A DNA stretch of 64,000 nucleotides from Annona cherimola. Its lineage: Eukaryota > Streptophyta > Magnoliopsida > Magnoliales > Annonaceae. A program made the translations under genes and the position numbers. The stretch's first letter is position 1. Each line of letters starts with the position of its first letter. The stretch covers positions 120,684,564 through 120,748,563 of the forward strand of contig CM059971.1 in assembly GCA_030490835.1 (NCBI GenBank), read 5' to 3'. Of this stretch, positions 49,052-61,586 are shown in pieces. The notes below the pieces were generated by a model. It was not told the origin of the DNA and made no database searches. It was given only the letters and a program-made list of their open reading frames with translations.

Positions 49052-49961
49052 TAGGGGTGTAAATAGGGTTGGGTTCAACCCGAGCCCGCATCAACCCAAA
49101 CCGATTTATACCATGGTTGGGTTGAGGTTTTGGAAATTTGGTTTTTAAAAAATGGGTTCAACCCGACCTGATTTTAAAAATGGGTTGGGTTGGGTTGGGT
49201 TAGGGGTCGGTCAACCCGACCCGACCCGATTTCGTAAGATATGTATTTACATATATTTATGAGAGTGTATTTCATTCATATTGCTTAGATATTTAAATAA
49301 AATTGTGTTGAGTTTGGAAATTTGTTTGTCAAATGTTATTTGAATTTATTTGGTTTGGAAATATATTTGGTTAATTAGTTGTGAAATTGTGTTTGGATTA
49401 TTTGGTTATATTGCATCGTAAATAGGTTGTTTAGATATTTGCTCGCATTGGTGATTTAGAATAACATAACAGGTCAACTGAGAACTTAAGATGTTTGTAG
49501 CTTTGATTGGAAGCCAACAAAGAAGGTAAGTAAGACTATAATATTCATTTTTCTATTTTGCATAATTTACTGTAATAATTTTACTTGGCTTTCACTTTTT
49601 GACTTGCAGAAGACATCGATTGCTCAAAAATACAAAAACAAAAAAACGAATCAATTACTAAACTTATCCTCCACTTTTGAGCTATGTAGAACTTTTATTG
49701 GTACTTATTGTTTTTATAATTATAATTATTTTTATTATTTTAGAAATTCAGGTGAACAAAACTTTAACTAGCATTGATAACATGTGTAATCTATTAGCCC
49801 GATTTCTAACCCGAACCGAACCGATTTGAGGTGGGTTGAAATAGGGTTGGGTTAAGATGTGAAAAGTAGGGTTGAAAGTAGGGTTGGGTTGTGATTTTAC
49901 AAGGTGGGTTAGGGTTGTATTTGTGCCAACCCGAGTCAACCCGACCCGATTTACACCCCTA
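49052..49961. mobile_element. hAT-type non-autonomous element H5
   Basis: Perfect ends TAGGGGTGTAAAT and ATTTACACCCCTA with a perfect 8-bp duplication ATCGCAAC (49044-49051 and 49962-49969). Subterminal GGGTTGGGTT and CAACCCGACC repeats, interior without transposase. About 0.9 kb. Confidence 0.95.
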
Positions 49962-50475
49962 ATCGCAACCGTGCTCATAACATTCGGAATATTTATTACA
50001 TGGTTTTATATCATTATTTTCCGGACAACTACAGATACCATCGTTCCTGTCGGCAATGGTTTTGTTTTATGGCCCCCCACATGCGTGCAGGTGCGCTGCA
50101 GCCGGACACAAGATGGCAGTAACAGTTGGCATCTGCGGATGCATGGTGCAAGCAGGCGGGGCCGATGCTGTTGTCAATGTTTCCTAACCCATGTGCTGTG
50201 AAAAAATACAGTCCGGTAGCCACAACGACTGTGGTTGGGAACGTGGCTTCCAATGCTGCAATTTGGCACCACGTGGATTTCCTGCGAGAAAAGTGTAGAG
50301 GGCATGCACTAGGTTGGACCACACGCAATTTCACTCACGGGCTTATTCATACCTCTCCCTGATAAATTGATAGGGGGTGTTTCAACGGATAAAACCAACT
50401 TTAAATTCCTCTTTTTTCTATTTTAACCAAGAATTATCGAATAGAAGCATGCATCGCAAAAGGGCAAACTTATAA

Positions 50476-50766
50476 GTGTGTTTGTTAAGGGATAAAATTT
50501 TTCACTCAAAACTTTTTAATTTAAATTTTTTTTATTCTTTACAACTATTATATTTTTAAATTATTTCTCCACATCTTTCTCTACAAATTATTCTACTTTT
50601 TAATCATTTCTACATAACTACTAATATAATAACTTATTTATTTTAATTTTATTTTCTTTATTCTTCATCATTATTTTTATTATATCAAATCATTTTATCT
50701 AATTTCAAAAACTTTTACATAAAAAAAACTTTTCAATAAAATTTTTACCACATCCCATACACACCC
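50476..50766 (-). mobile_element. Tourist-like MITE, reverse copy
   Basis: GTGTGTTTGTTAAGGG at the left and CATACACACCC at the right, TAA on both sides (50473-50475 and 50767-50769), complementary interior. Confidence 0.85.
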
Positions 50767-50999
50767 TAAAGAGAAAGAGCGAGCGAAGCGGTCTAAGTAA
50801 TGGACCCGAAACTCAAAATGGGCCATTGATTTTTCCGAGAGTTGGTTTTACATTTACATCCATTCTTTACAATTTTAATTTGATTTTAATTTTTTTAACG
50901 TTATTTGCTATGTAAAATTTGAAATGCCGTCTTTTTAAAATGAGGCACGAGAAAAAAAGATTTTATTTAAATTTTTTTATGAATATGTAACCTCATTTA

Positions 51000-51320
51000 G
51001 TAAGTGTTCGGTAACGTGAGAACGAAAATGAGGAATGAAAAAAATTAATATATTAATTACTTAAGTACTTTATTTTTATATTTTTCTACAACTATCATAT
51101 TTATAATTACTTTATTTCCACTTCATCTCTATTATATCCATAAGTTAATATATTAATTACTTAAGTACTCTATTTTTATTTTTATTCTTATACTAACTAT
51201 TTTTATATTTTTCTTCAACTATCATATTTATCGTTACTATATTTCCACTTCATCTCTATTGTATCCACTCTATCCCTTATTCTCTTTTTCACTCTAGTTC
51301 ACAACTTGGATGCAAGATGA
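51000..51320. repeat. Degraded MITE-like AT-rich sequence with internal duplication
   Basis: TTAATATATTAATTACTTAA with about 100 following bases is repeated at about 51045 and 51145. The left edge, GTAAGTGTTCGGTAACGTG, resembles a MITE end. Confidence 0.45.
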
Positions 51321-51666
51321 AAAATTATTAGTGTGTTTGAATGAAATTTTTTTATTTGAAATAGTCAAAATATGCTGTCAATTTTTGAAAATTTAAAAAA
51401 TTATTTTAAGGGAACGAGGAATTCAATTGTATCCGCATATCATTCTTCATGCTATTCAAGTTGTGAACGTGCAAACTTTTTACCTTATAAATCTTAAGAT
51501 TTTTTTGGATTTATTAAATATTTCATTTTAAAAATTAGTTTTTAATTTTTAAAAACTAAAATAAAATACTAAGGGCAAGTTTGGCAATTAAAAAAGTTTT
51601 CGAACTTTTTAATATCCACAACTATGGTTTTTTTAAATTACTTTTCACTTATTGCTATACTATTGT

Positions 51667-53250
51667 GAGGACCAGACTTTTTTATTATAACATTTCTTTT
51701 GTCATGAGATAATTTACACATATACTACTAGTAATTAATGGTGTTAGTGTTGTGTGTGTTGTATATAAATGTGACATATGGGGGATGTGTAATGTATGCA
51801 TGCATGCATTAGGATTTGGACATGTTTGTGTGGTTACAACACTTAGTTATGATATGATTTGTTGAGTATTGATTTAGGGGTGTATGATTAATGTGCGCAC
51901 AATCTCCCTTCATTTTCCTTCTATTCTCATTTCTGCTCCATCTCTCTTCATTTTCCCCTTTTTCCCAACTTGGATCCACCCAAAGCTTTCTGAAAACTCT
52001 CTAAATTGTCTCAAAGATCATCGATTCACAACAAGGGAGCTCAAAATCCCAAAGATTAGAGTGTACAATTGTTGATTTTAGGAGAAGACGTGACTTAGTT
52101 AATTAGAAGTCTCCTTTTCTCAAATCGGTGGTGGAATCTCGTCATAAATGTGATATAGGGCAGGTGGAAAAGAATAACATTCAACAACTTCAAGGTTTGG
52201 GCACTCTATGATTCGTAACAACCTAGTGTTAACGAGATTCATAAGGAATTAAATATTATTGTGTGATCTTTATAAAATAGATGATGCATTAGAATTTTGT
52301 TATCATTAGACGCTTATTACGGTGTTTGATGAAATGCTTGTGTGACAGTTAGTATGTAAAATTAATGCGAACTTAGTTGAATTTGCTGATACTGTATCCG
52401 TGACTTGTGGCACTTGTTCTTGTGTGTATTGGATGATGCATTATTCTAGATAAATGATTGTAGTTAACAATTTAGTACATATATATGGTTAGGGGCATAT
52501 TACATCATATAACTTTTGATGTAACTGGACATATGAACAACTCGTGTGCTTGTATAGGATTATTCATGATCCTTGATTAACATGAGAAAAGCGGTTGTTC
52601 ATAGCTCTTGGTTGACATGCGGTTGTTCATAGCCCTTAATTAACAACTTGTTGTGCATGACCCATTAAAGACATGCGGTTGTATACATACATTCTTGGGT
52701 GTTGATGTTGGTCCCGTAAGTTTTGCATAGTCATTTACGAATCGTTTTAGTGCATTACTATTATAAAATGTGTATTACGAATCTTATTTGATTACACTTT
52801 TTGCTAACTGTCAATCTACTTATTGGGTCAGTTTTGACTCATGTGATTTATTATTTTGCATTTAGATTATAGGTTAGGTGAAAAGCCTTGAGATATGATT
52901 GGTGTAGGACATAATTCTAAAGACCAAACTTACTAGATCAAGACCTGTATTTTTGGCTATTTTGAACTCTATGCTTCTATTTGGCATTAACGAATGTAAA
53001 TATTTACCTAGTTTGACCTAACTATGAAGAACATATTGTACTTGGGTATTTTCGAATTTGATTACATTTTATGTAAACATATTTATATGTCATTTTGGGT
53101 GGTTTTGCATAATAATGATGGATTATAATAATTTTCTTTCTAAATAGATGTCTTTATAGTATAAAAATATAAATATATAAATGTAGAGCTAAATGTTTAT
53201 ATTTTGCAACAGAATTGTAATATTCATATATAATAAGTCTTACATGCTGT
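51667..53250 (+). mobile_element. Possible LTR (solo or partial) of a retrotransposon
   Basis: Begins TGTGAGGACCAGAC, which resembles the 5' end of some plant LTRs. It continues with TATA-like sequence and a pyrimidine-rich leader (51900-51990), then low-complexity sequence with repeated GCGGTTGTTCATAGC-like words. No gag-pol, primer-binding site, 3' LTR end or target duplication is found, so this is tentative. Confidence 0.3.
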
Positions 53251-53589
53251 ATCACCATTTTACAGGTTATGGAAAGATGCTGTCGAAATTTTTTAGGTCA
53301 TATAATATACCATTGACTAATCATTAAATATGTTTAGATAATGAGGTATCATCACAACTATCTTACTTTCAAGTCATTTCTACACAATTATCTATATATC
53401 AAACTTATCTATTATAAATTTATTTTATTTACTCCTCATCATTATCTTTATTATATTTTATCGTTTTCTCTTATTTGAAAATTTTTTATATTAAAAATTT
53501 TTACCAAAAAGTTCTACCAATTATTAAACACACTGAAAATGTTAAAAATACTAAATTTTATAAAATGAAAGACCATAAAAACAAAACAA

Positions 53590-53910
53590 AAAAAAATCGG
53601 CAGCACAGTACGGCAGCATAGGGTCGCTGGAATGCAGTGTTTGAACACGTGTCGAACTGCACGTGTTGCATGGCGAAGAGGTAGAAGCTCCTCCCGAGGA
53701 GGCTGCTGCGGGAACCGGACGATGGACAGGAAATCGACAGACGTCCGACCTCTTTTGCCCGTCACCATCACCGTCTAAAAACTCGGGCCCCACATCTACG
53801 GCCTGTCTTTGCTTGTCTCTACTCACGGGTCGTGTCTCCTCACTCATGCAGCGTCAACATTGCCACACGCTAAACAACAGCACGTGCTTACAGGGACGAC
53901 GGGGAAACAT
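53590..53910. other. GC-rich island, no gene
   Basis: About 300 bp of higher GC between transposons. Short frames in all directions, none recognisable. Confidence 0.45.
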
Positions 53911-53913
53911 TAA

Positions 53914-54190
53914 GTTTGTGTTTGGTTGAAGGTAAAACTTTTTGATGAAAATTTTTCAGAGTAGAAGTTGTCAAGTTGATAGAAAATGATGTGATATGAT
54001 AGGGATAATAATGAGGTGTAAAGAGAATAACGTTAAAATAGATGGGGTAGTTGTATGAGTATTTGTGTGAAAATGATTGAAAAGTAGGATTGTTTATATA
54101 GGAAAATGTGAAAAAATAATTAAAAAATAAGGTAATGATGGGGAGTGAAAAGTTTTCATTGACATGTTTTGTGTGTAACCAAACACACCC
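53914..54190 (+). mobile_element. Tourist-like MITE, copy T6
   Basis: GTTTGTGTTTGGTTGAAGG at the left (first bases mutated) and CCAAACACACCC at the right, TAA duplicated at 53911-53913 and 54191-54193. Abuts T7. Confidence 0.9.
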
Positions 54191-54193
54191 TAA

Positions 54194-54451
54194 GGGTGTG
54201 TGTTTGGAAATGGACCAAATTTTTTATGAAAGTTGTTAAATGATATGATATGATGTAGATAATGACGAGGAAGTAAATAAGATAAAGTTAAAATAGATAA
54301 GTTTAGTTTTGTGGATAATTGTGTAGAAATGATTAAAAATTAGAATAGTTATATAGGAAAATGTAAAAAAGTAATTGAAAAATATAATAGTTATGGAAAG
54401 TGAAAAATTTTAACTTGAAAAGTTCTAATCTGTACATTGACAAACACACCC
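54194..54451 (+). mobile_element. Tourist-like MITE, copy T7, head-to-tail with T6
   Basis: GGGTGTGTGTTTGGAAATGG at the left and CAAACACACCC at the right. The TAA at 54191-54193 serves T6 and T7; TTA follows at 54452-54454. Interior diverged from T6, so the pair is two insertions rather than a recent duplication. Confidence 0.9.
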
Positions 54452-54528
54452 TTAGTGACTGCGGCGTTTTTTTTGTACATTGACAAACACACCCTTAGTC
54501 CCTTAGTGACGGCGGCGTTTTTTTTGTC
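54436..54528 (+). repeat. Tandem duplication of a MITE end plus host sequence
   Basis: GTACATTGACAAACACACCC plus the following GCGGCGTTTTTTTTG occurs twice (about 54432-54473 and 54474-54525), duplicating the right end of T7 with its flank. Confidence 0.85.
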
Positions 54529-54529
54529 A

Positions 54530-55540
54530 CGTGGAAATTTATGTGTATAAATTATAAAATTAAGAAAATATTACCATGTTTAAAAATAAAAATATTTAAA
54601 AATAATAAAACTTGATTTACAAATTAAATAAACCTAACTTTACATATATATTTATGAAAAAAATAAAAAAAATAAAAAATAAATTTCATGGCCGGGCACG
54701 CGTGGCTGCCCCCGGCGAGCCGTAAATGAGCACGGCTCAACATGTCAAAGGGTATGTTCACGGCTGGAGGAGCATAGACGGATGAGATCTTGTAATTTTT
54801 TTTTTTTTTTTAAAAAAATCACTTTTAATGCTCCTCTGCCCAATCTTAATGCACTTTTATTCGTTTTAATTACATTTTCATCGTAAAATTTTATCCATTT
54901 TCAATATATTTTTTTATCTCAAATTTTCATTCCATCCAAAATTTAAATAGCCCCTAATATTTTTATAAATAAAAGTTCAAGGCGCCCACAAATTTAAGGC
55001 GAAACAGAAAGTGTATCGCACGTTTTCAACGAGTTCTTTGCTTGAAACAGTAGACATATCATCTTCATTAGGGTGCTGTTAAAGGTTTTTAAAAAAATGA
55101 AAATTCTTGTAAATAGATAAAATTATTATTTATAAGCAATGACGTGAAAATTAAAAATAAAACAAGATTTTAAGAATTTAATTTTTAATATTATAATAAA
55201 ATATCTTTAAAATGCAGAATTTTTTTTCTGAAAATATTTCTCTCATCATCGACATTTATTTGTTCATTATTGTCTTCAAAAAATTTAACAAAATCCCATG
55301 GTTTACAATTTTAGGCAACATGGTACACTGTGAGGCAACCTATACACAACTTTCTGAAAATATGACATACGCTTACAATTTCACCCAACCTACACAGCCA
55401 TGGGTGAAAAATCCAAAAATTAAGACGAAATAACAAATTTTGGTAAGGAAAAACGGAACGCCCAGAGATATACCGCATGAATCTTCAAGATATCGATTTC
55501 ATGTATCAAAGCTATAATATTTTTCGAGTTCTTTCTGATG
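54530..55540. other. AT-rich sequence 3' of NCED, no gene
   Basis: Holds a fragment of a fold-back stem at 54560-54660 and poly-T runs. The last part probably contains the NCED 3'UTR; the poly(A) site is not placed. Confidence 0.5.
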
Positions 55541-55541
55541 A

Positions 55542-57317
55542 TTAATTCCCAAACTTCTGTTCAGCCAAACTCTCGGCACTGACGAACGTGCCGTGAAAGC
55601 CGTAGGGTACCCGCGTCCTCAGCTTCACAGCGGCCTCTTTCTGCATGGTGAACGCGTTCACCACCACCAGCTCCGACACGCCGTTTTTCTCGTCGTGCAT
55701 GAAGCTCATCACGTACCCTTGGTCCTCGTCTCCAGCTCCATCACCAACCGCCACAAACGTCGGCTCCCCACCGAAACACAACGCCTCGTACATGAACTTG
55801 CTCACTTCTCCCGTCCTCAGATCCACCTTCGCGATGCCCGAGCACTTTGGCCACGGCTCTGCGATGGCCAGGAACGCGTACCGCGTCTTCCTCCCTAGTT
55901 GGCTCTCGTTCACCTGACCCGACTCCAGGTTCAACCCCGGCACGATCTCCCTCCTGCTCGACTCCCCCGTCGTGAGGTTGAGTCGTATTTCGGACAGCAC
56001 GCTCGTCAGCGGCTCACCAGACTCGTCGGAGAATATCGAGTCGGGAGGCGACATGCACGACCCGATCACCACGATCACTTCCTCCCCATCGCTCGTCTCC
56101 TCCCACGCGTTGTAGAGGTGGAAGCAGAAGCAATTGGGTACGTCGACCCACCTCATCAGCGACTCGTCCGCGTCGTATCTGGGCAGGACGCCGAACCGCG
56201 ACGTCTTGTTCTTGTCGTACATCACTGGGGAGCCGCCTCGGACCATTTGCGAGAAGTTGAACACCACCTGGTGGTCCGGTATCACCACCGAATTCTCCGT
56301 GATGGCGAAATCGTGGATCATCGTCGGCTGCTGGAGCGTGATGGCCACGTCCGCTGATTTCCTCCCGTGGCGGTTGATCGAAAAGAACTTGAGATATGGG
56401 CTCTTTAGCACGTCGTAGCAGAGGGAGAAGAGCTCGTTCGTTTCTGGGTCGACCTTCGGGTGGGCGATCATAGCACACTTCAGCTGCCCGTTGAAATCGA
56501 ACCGCCCGGCTGTTCTGAGATCGCCGTCGGGCGTGATGACAACGTGGTAAGGGAGGTCGTCCTCGGACATTGCGAGCAGCCGGCCGTCGTAGTACGCAAG
56601 GCCAGCGTTCGCCAGGCCCGTGCCGCGGCGGAGATCGACAAGTCCTGCGGCTGCACGGGAGAAGAAAAGCGCCAGTCTAGCAATGCCGGAGCGGCCATGC
56701 AGCTCGCCGATAGCCTTGGGAAAGAGCGCCCTCCCCATCAGCTCTTCCTGCACGAGTCGGTTCGTGCGCGTGAAGCGGCAGCTGTAGCTGGCGTCCTGGG
56801 GACCGTTCAAGCTGACCGCGTGGATCATGCCGTCGCCATCGAAGAGGTGGTGCGCGCCCGCCGGCTTGAACATGGGGTTGGCGCCGTTGCGCACGTAGAC
56901 TCCCCTCAAGCCCGGGGGGATCCGTCCCACCACTTGGAGCCCTTCCTGAACTGGCGACTCGGGCACCGGCGCGAAGTTCCCGGCAATCTGGATGGAGGGG
57001 TCCACCGTCTTAGCCAGCGGTTGCTGCTTCTCCAATTTCACCACTGCGCCTTCGACGGCGTCTAAGGCCGATGCAGCCACACTCTGTAAGAGGTTCAGTT
57101 GGCGATTGCGCTGGACAGAAGGTGGGTGAGGAATTGCAGGCGGAGAAGGCGGCAGCCGCCGAATTTCTTTTCTTCGCAGAGGCAGCTCCGGCTTTCTCAG
57201 AACATGCCTTTGGGCTTGTTTCTCAAAGGGGTTTACCAGAATCTGGCATCTGGGTGTCTGAATTCTGCATTTGGGAGTCTGGGATTTGCGTGGTGAAGTG
57301 CTTGCGCTGCGAAGCAT
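55542..57317 (-). CDS. NCED: 9-cis-epoxycarotenoid dioxygenase (NCED), intronless
   Basis: One uninterrupted frame of 591 residues on the minus strand. Cleaves 9-cis-violaxanthin or 9'-cis-neoxanthin to xanthoxin in plastids, the rate-limiting step of abscisic acid synthesis. The first about 60 residues are Arg/Ser/Pro-rich and acid-poor, as for a chloroplast transit peptide. Residues 72-100 give the family's [17 protein letters not shown] membrane-associating helix. Then come [14 protein letters not shown] (139-152), [12 protein letters not shown] (156-167) and the four iron-binding histidines: His286 (MIAHPK), His335 ([10 protein letters not shown]), His400 ([11 protein letters not shown]) and His575 (YGFHGTFVS). 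[14 protein letters not shown] and the FGN end are typical. Length and lack of introns fit NCEDs rather than CCD1 or CCD4. It looks intact. The paralogue number cannot be told from the sequence. Confidence 0.97.
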   Translation of the reverse strand: MLRSASTSPRKSQTPKCRIQTPRCQILVNPFEKQAQRHVLRKPELPLRRKEIRRLPPSPPAIPHPPSVQRNRQLNLLQSVAASALDAVEGAVVKLEKQQPLAKTVDPSIQIAGNFAPVPESPVQEGLQVVGRIPPGLRGVYVRNGANPMFKPAGAHHLFDGDGMIHAVSLNGPQDASYSCRFTRTNRLVQEELMGRALFPKAIGELHGRSGIARLALFFSRAAAGLVDLRRGTGLANAGLAYYDGRLLAMSEDDLPYHVVITPDGDLRTAGRFDFNGQLKCAMIAHPKVDPETNELFSLCYDVLKSPYLKFFSINRHGRKSADVAITLQQPTMIHDFAITENSVVIPDHQVVFNFSQMVRGGSPVMYDKNKTSRFGVLPRYDADESLMRWVDVPNCFCFHLYNAWEETSDGEEVIVVIGSCMSPPDSIFSDESGEPLTSVLSEIRLNLTTGESSRREIVPGLNLESGQVNESQLGRKTRYAFLAIAEPWPKCSGIAKVDLRTGEVSKFMYEALCFGGEPTFVAVGDGAGDEDQGYVMSFMHDEKNGVSELVVVNAFTMQKEAAVKLRTRVPYGFHGTFVSAESLAEQKFGN

Positions 57318-57394
57318 AGCTCTCGAAGAGGGGGAGAAAACGGTGCCAGGGAGCTAGTGAGGATTTATCTGCCGTTCCTGTGAGGAAATCTGGG

Positions 57395-57402
57395 TATTTA
57401 TA
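57395..57402 (-). promoter_or_regulatory. TATA box of NCED
   Basis: TATAAATA on the minus strand about 80 nt upstream of the start codon, implying a 5'UTR of roughly 50 nt. Confidence 0.65.
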
Positions 57403-57426
57403 CCAGAGAAGAGAAGAAGAGGCAGT

Positions 57427-57433
57427 GACACGT
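57427..57433 (-). promoter_or_regulatory. ABRE-like ACGTGTC upstream of NCED TATA box
   Basis: ACGTGTC on the minus strand, 25 nt upstream of the TATA box. ABRE cores bind bZIP factors and NCED genes are known to be stress- and ABA-responsive. A single short motif is weak evidence. Confidence 0.35.
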
Positions 57434-57519
57434 TTCGAAAAGGTGCGAAACCTGACTGAGTTGGCGTAGTAAGTGTTGTTTCTACGCACCGCATCCACTA
57501 GAGGGGGCAAGCCGGTCGG

Positions 57520-59735
57520 TTTCGTTCCATATTTGTGCTTCTACTTACAGACAATTGTCCATCCCAAGTCTATCCTGCCCACTATTCTGACTTTGGTAGC
57601 TTTTTGCAGCGGGGCGATAGTAGGAAAGTGGAGGAAGCTAGAAAGGAAATATTTTGAAGAGTACGTATATTATATGATATGGTAGAGATGAAGTTGTATA
57701 AATTGAATAGTTTATGAGAAGAGAGATTGAATGATTAGGATAAAGTTATAAAAATAGAGTTGTCATATAATTAAAATGTAAAATTATTTATGGAAAAATA
57801 TAAGAGTGAAAAGAAAATGATGAGAACCGTCTCATTACCTTACCAAAAGTTTATTGAGGAGGATGGGATGAGTACAATGGATGAAAAAAGGTATTTTTTT
57901 TTATGAAATTGAAAAAGTACTGTTATGATGCATGGAAAATGCTTTTGGGGAATAATTATTTGAGATCTAAAATGATCTTGCACTACCAAAATTGCATAAA
58001 ATATAGACTAGAATAAAAAAAATCTAGACAAAAGGAGGAAGACCTAGGTAAGATTTATGTATTTATAAAAAATAAAAAATTTCCAGTCTTCCATATTGCA
58101 ATTATAATAAGTAGGCCGCATGTGATTAATTAATACGAGAGGCCAAAATTTTTTAATATTTAAAATTATTTTAATAAATATGTGGACTCTACTTGATCTT
58201 TCTCTTTATAAAATTTGATGATTTTTTAAAACTGGTCGATTTTCAAAAAAAACTATATAAGTCGTACTCAGTTGCATTTAAAAAATAATAATAATAAAAA
58301 CCGCGAAATAATTACGAGCCATAAGATCAGTGGCCCAAAGTAAAATATTTGTCGGGGCCCAGTATAAGTCTGTCGTTTTCATTGCATGCGGATGGAAAAG
58401 CAACACGTGGGCCACCACGGTGGAGCTTTCCAAGGGGAATCACTACTCTTTTGTCGTGTGTGAAGGTTAATGAACGTGGGGCAATGCCGACCGTGGGTTA
58501 CTGTTGCAATATGAAAAGCCAACTAAAAATTCCTGTTGCTTCTTCATTGTCGTGAATTGTTCTCGATGCATATGCATCGTTGGGAAAAGAAATCTGGAGA
58601 TTACATGCAATTTTTTCTTCTTTCCCACAACCTATTATACCATGTGCTACAAAGAAGGATTTTAATTGAATATACCCACATACATGGCTACGTACCTAGT
58701 TCTAACTTCTAAGAAGGGGCTTCCAACGTTTTAAATTAATAATAATAATAATAATATTAACAATATTATTGAAAATTCCAGAGATCATTTGCTTAAAAAT
58801 GCACACTTTGAGAAAAATCGTAAATTGTTGGTTCAAGTGCAGCCATGAGATTGTTTAGAAGTCGTAAGAATATCTCAGGACTTTATCGTAAGATTAGTTG
58901 TGATCATTGTAATATATGTGAATAGACAAAAAGTGTAGTCATGTATACTTGTTTTAGAAAAGAAGAAAACAAAAAGTGTCCTATTCAAACATGCCTGAGA
59001 TTTGAACTGCCCTCAGGTCATTTTAATTCATTCAACCCGGCTAGCCAGATAACGAAGGTATATACTGAGAAAGTTCGGTAAAATGAAAGTTGTGGAAAAT
59101 GTGATATGCAATGTGAGTAGAAAATATAATATTTTAAAAATTGCATGATTGATATAAAAATGACATAAGTAAGGTTGAAATAAAAATAAGTTTGTTTGAA
59201 GGTAATTAATAGGAAAAATAATTGAAATATAAAGAGAAAAATGAAGAAATATTATTATTAGTTGAGAAATGAATGACCTAAAAGACTGTACCAGTTATTC
59301 AAATTTGAAATGATAAAATAATTATAAAATTAGAATAAATACAATAGTTGTACGAGAAAAAATATTAACATAACAGATGAAATAGAAATTTGTAATTCGA
59401 GTGTTAATATCGTCTGTGACATAGGAAGATCATTCAATTTGTCAAACGAATTTGATAAATAATTAACTAGTAATTTTGCGAGCCTGACATTCATCTTCTC
59501 GGAAGCCAATGAAGATTCAGGAGAAGAATCTTCGGCAGCAAGTTGGCAAAGACGTACGCCTGGGAAACAAGCTCTCTGTACGACTCAGTAGATTCCAACG
59601 CGTTTCTCGTGTACAAATTCCACCGCTTTGATAACCGCTCCACTTCCAGCACGCGTCCCAAGGTGACCATCCTTTCAAACGTGTAACATAAATCGCGGGT
59701 GTGTTTTGAAAAAAAACTTTTCATGCGAGCGGTAT
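57520..59735. other. NCED upstream region, no gene
   Basis: AT-rich with a MITE-like remnant at about 57640-57840, a perfect palindrome CGATGCATATGCATCG near 58563 and an (AAT)n run at 58738-58760. The minus-strand frame at 59491-59724 sits in a small GC-richer patch but has no recognised family. Confidence 0.5.
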
Positions 59736-60075
59736 TTTGCAGGCGACCGACTCAATGCGCTGCATTTCACCTATTTTTTTATTATTTTTTATTCAGTTAT
59801 TAATCTAAGCGTATTTGACACGTATATTAATTTTTACTATTTTGAATTTTTTATTTTTTAAAATCAGTGGCACTTTCGAAATTTATGAAAAATGAAAATC
59901 CTATTAATTTTAAAAAATAAAACTATCTAAAAATATCTAGAAATGGTAAAAATGATACACATGTTAAACAGACCTAGATTAACAGTTATATAAAAAAAAA
60001 ATTTAAAAACGAGTTTTTGCACTCAAGTGCACCGAAGCTCAGTTCACCCGGGTGCACTAGATTGGAACTCTATTT
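59736..60075. mobile_element. Fold-back element, TGCACCCGGGTG end type
   Basis: The stem TATTAATTTTTACTATTTT with its inverse is shared with the 36156 and 48202 elements. The right end, inverted, is GAGTTCCAATCTAGTGCACC, a variant of GGACTTCAATTCTATGCTCC. The left end (GCGACCGACTCAATGCGCTGC) is diverged. Boundaries approximate. Confidence 0.65.
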
Positions 60076-60084
60076 AGTAATCTA

Positions 60085-61320
60085 TAAATCTTTTAAGATT
60101 AAAATTCTTCACTCTCTGTAATTATCCTATTTATGAATTATTTTTTTTACTTTTTTCCGATACAACTATTTTAGTTTTCAATCATTTCTATACAACTATT
60201 AATACATTTAACCTATTTATTTTAACTTTATTTTCTTTACTTTTTATTATTATCCCTATTATATCACATCATGTTCTTACATTGCAAATGATAAAACTTT
60301 TCGATGAAAAGTTTTTAATATAATTTTTTTAAAAAAATAATATAATATGGTATGGATAATGATAAGGAATACAGATAATCAAGTTAAAATAAATAATTTA
60401 GTTATATGGATAATTGTTTAGAAACAATTAGAAAGTAGGGTAGTTGTACTAAAAGATGTGAAAAATTATTAAAAAAATAGGATAGTTATGGAGAGTGAAA
60501 AGTTTTAGCTTGATATTTTTTCTCATTGCCAAATATGCCATAAAACTTTTCAATTTAGAACTTTTTACTCTCTATAACTATTTTATTTTTGTTATTATTT
60601 CTTTACATTTTTTATACAAACTACTATAGTTTTTAGGGTATATTTGACAAACTTTAAAACTTTTTCACATAAAACTTTTCACTTCTACAATTATCTTATT
60701 TTTAATCATTTATTCATATCTTTAAATATAACTACCCTATTTTTAATCATTTCTACGCAATTACTTATACAAGCAACCTATCTATTTTAACTTTATTCTC
60801 TCTACGATCCTTATCACTATCTCTATCATATTACATTATTTTTTACCAATTTAAAACTTTTCATCATAAGTTTTATTACTTTCCAAATACACCATCAATC
60901 ATTTCTACATAACTACTCATACAACTGATCTATTTATTTTGACTCTATTCTCTTTATTCTTTATTATTACTTCTATCTTATCACATTATTTTCTCTTATT
61001 TAAAAATTTTTTCATTTAAGAGTTCTACTACTTGCCAAACACACCTTATTATTATTTTTATGACAAACAAGTGATAAATTATTAATGGTTTGTTGGGTAT
61101 CAAAAAAAGAATTTTTTACAACAAATTTGGCACACACTTCTCCATATAATAATCCTATTTTATAACTTTTTCTTTATATTTTTTATACAAATTATTTTAT
61201 CTTTTTTAACTTCATTTATTTTACTTTTAACCATTACTTCTATCATATCGTACCATTAATTTATTTTTAAAAAATTTCTATCAATTTTCCATATTCTTTT
61301 AATTTTCCAAAACACACTCC
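60085..61320. mobile_element. Cluster of nested and abutting Tourist-like MITEs
   Basis: At least five copies in both orientations: reverse about 60085-60285, forward about 60290-60540, reverse outer copy about 60545-61045 split by an inner reverse copy at 60646-60883 (GGGTATATTTGAC ... CCAAATACACC), and a degraded reverse copy about 61100-61320. All share the CTATTTTAACTTTATTCTTT-like interior. Confidence 0.75.
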
Positions 61321-61524
61321 GAATAATATCGTATAGACATAGGAATTAGGAAGAGGTAAAAAAATTAAAATACAATTTTTTTTAAAAAAGTGTTAAAGTA
61401 TAGGGATATCACAGTGTAATAATTAAAAGTAAAGCAAAATTAAATAGAAAAGATAATCGTATAAAAGGAAAAAATATTAAAAATCCAAAAGTTCGTTACG
61501 TTAAAAATTCCACATGCAAAATTT

Positions 61525-61586
61525 TGTGGGTGTGTGTGTGTGGGTGTGTTGGGTGGGGGGTGGGGGTGGTGTTGGTGGAGGGGGAT
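61525..61586 (+). repeat. GT/G-rich low-complexity tract
   Basis: (GT)n followed by several G runs (GGGTGGGGGGTGGGGGTGG). It has four or more G-tracts spaced closely enough for a quadruplex. Confidence 0.8.

Noticed and set aside
55593..57319. Several frames of 70-200 codons on both strands over NCED
   Set aside because: Shadows of a GC-rich, fully conserved NCED frame.
59491..59724. 77-codon minus-strand frame in a GC-richer patch
   Set aside because: No recognised family, no splice partners; too little evidence to call a gene.
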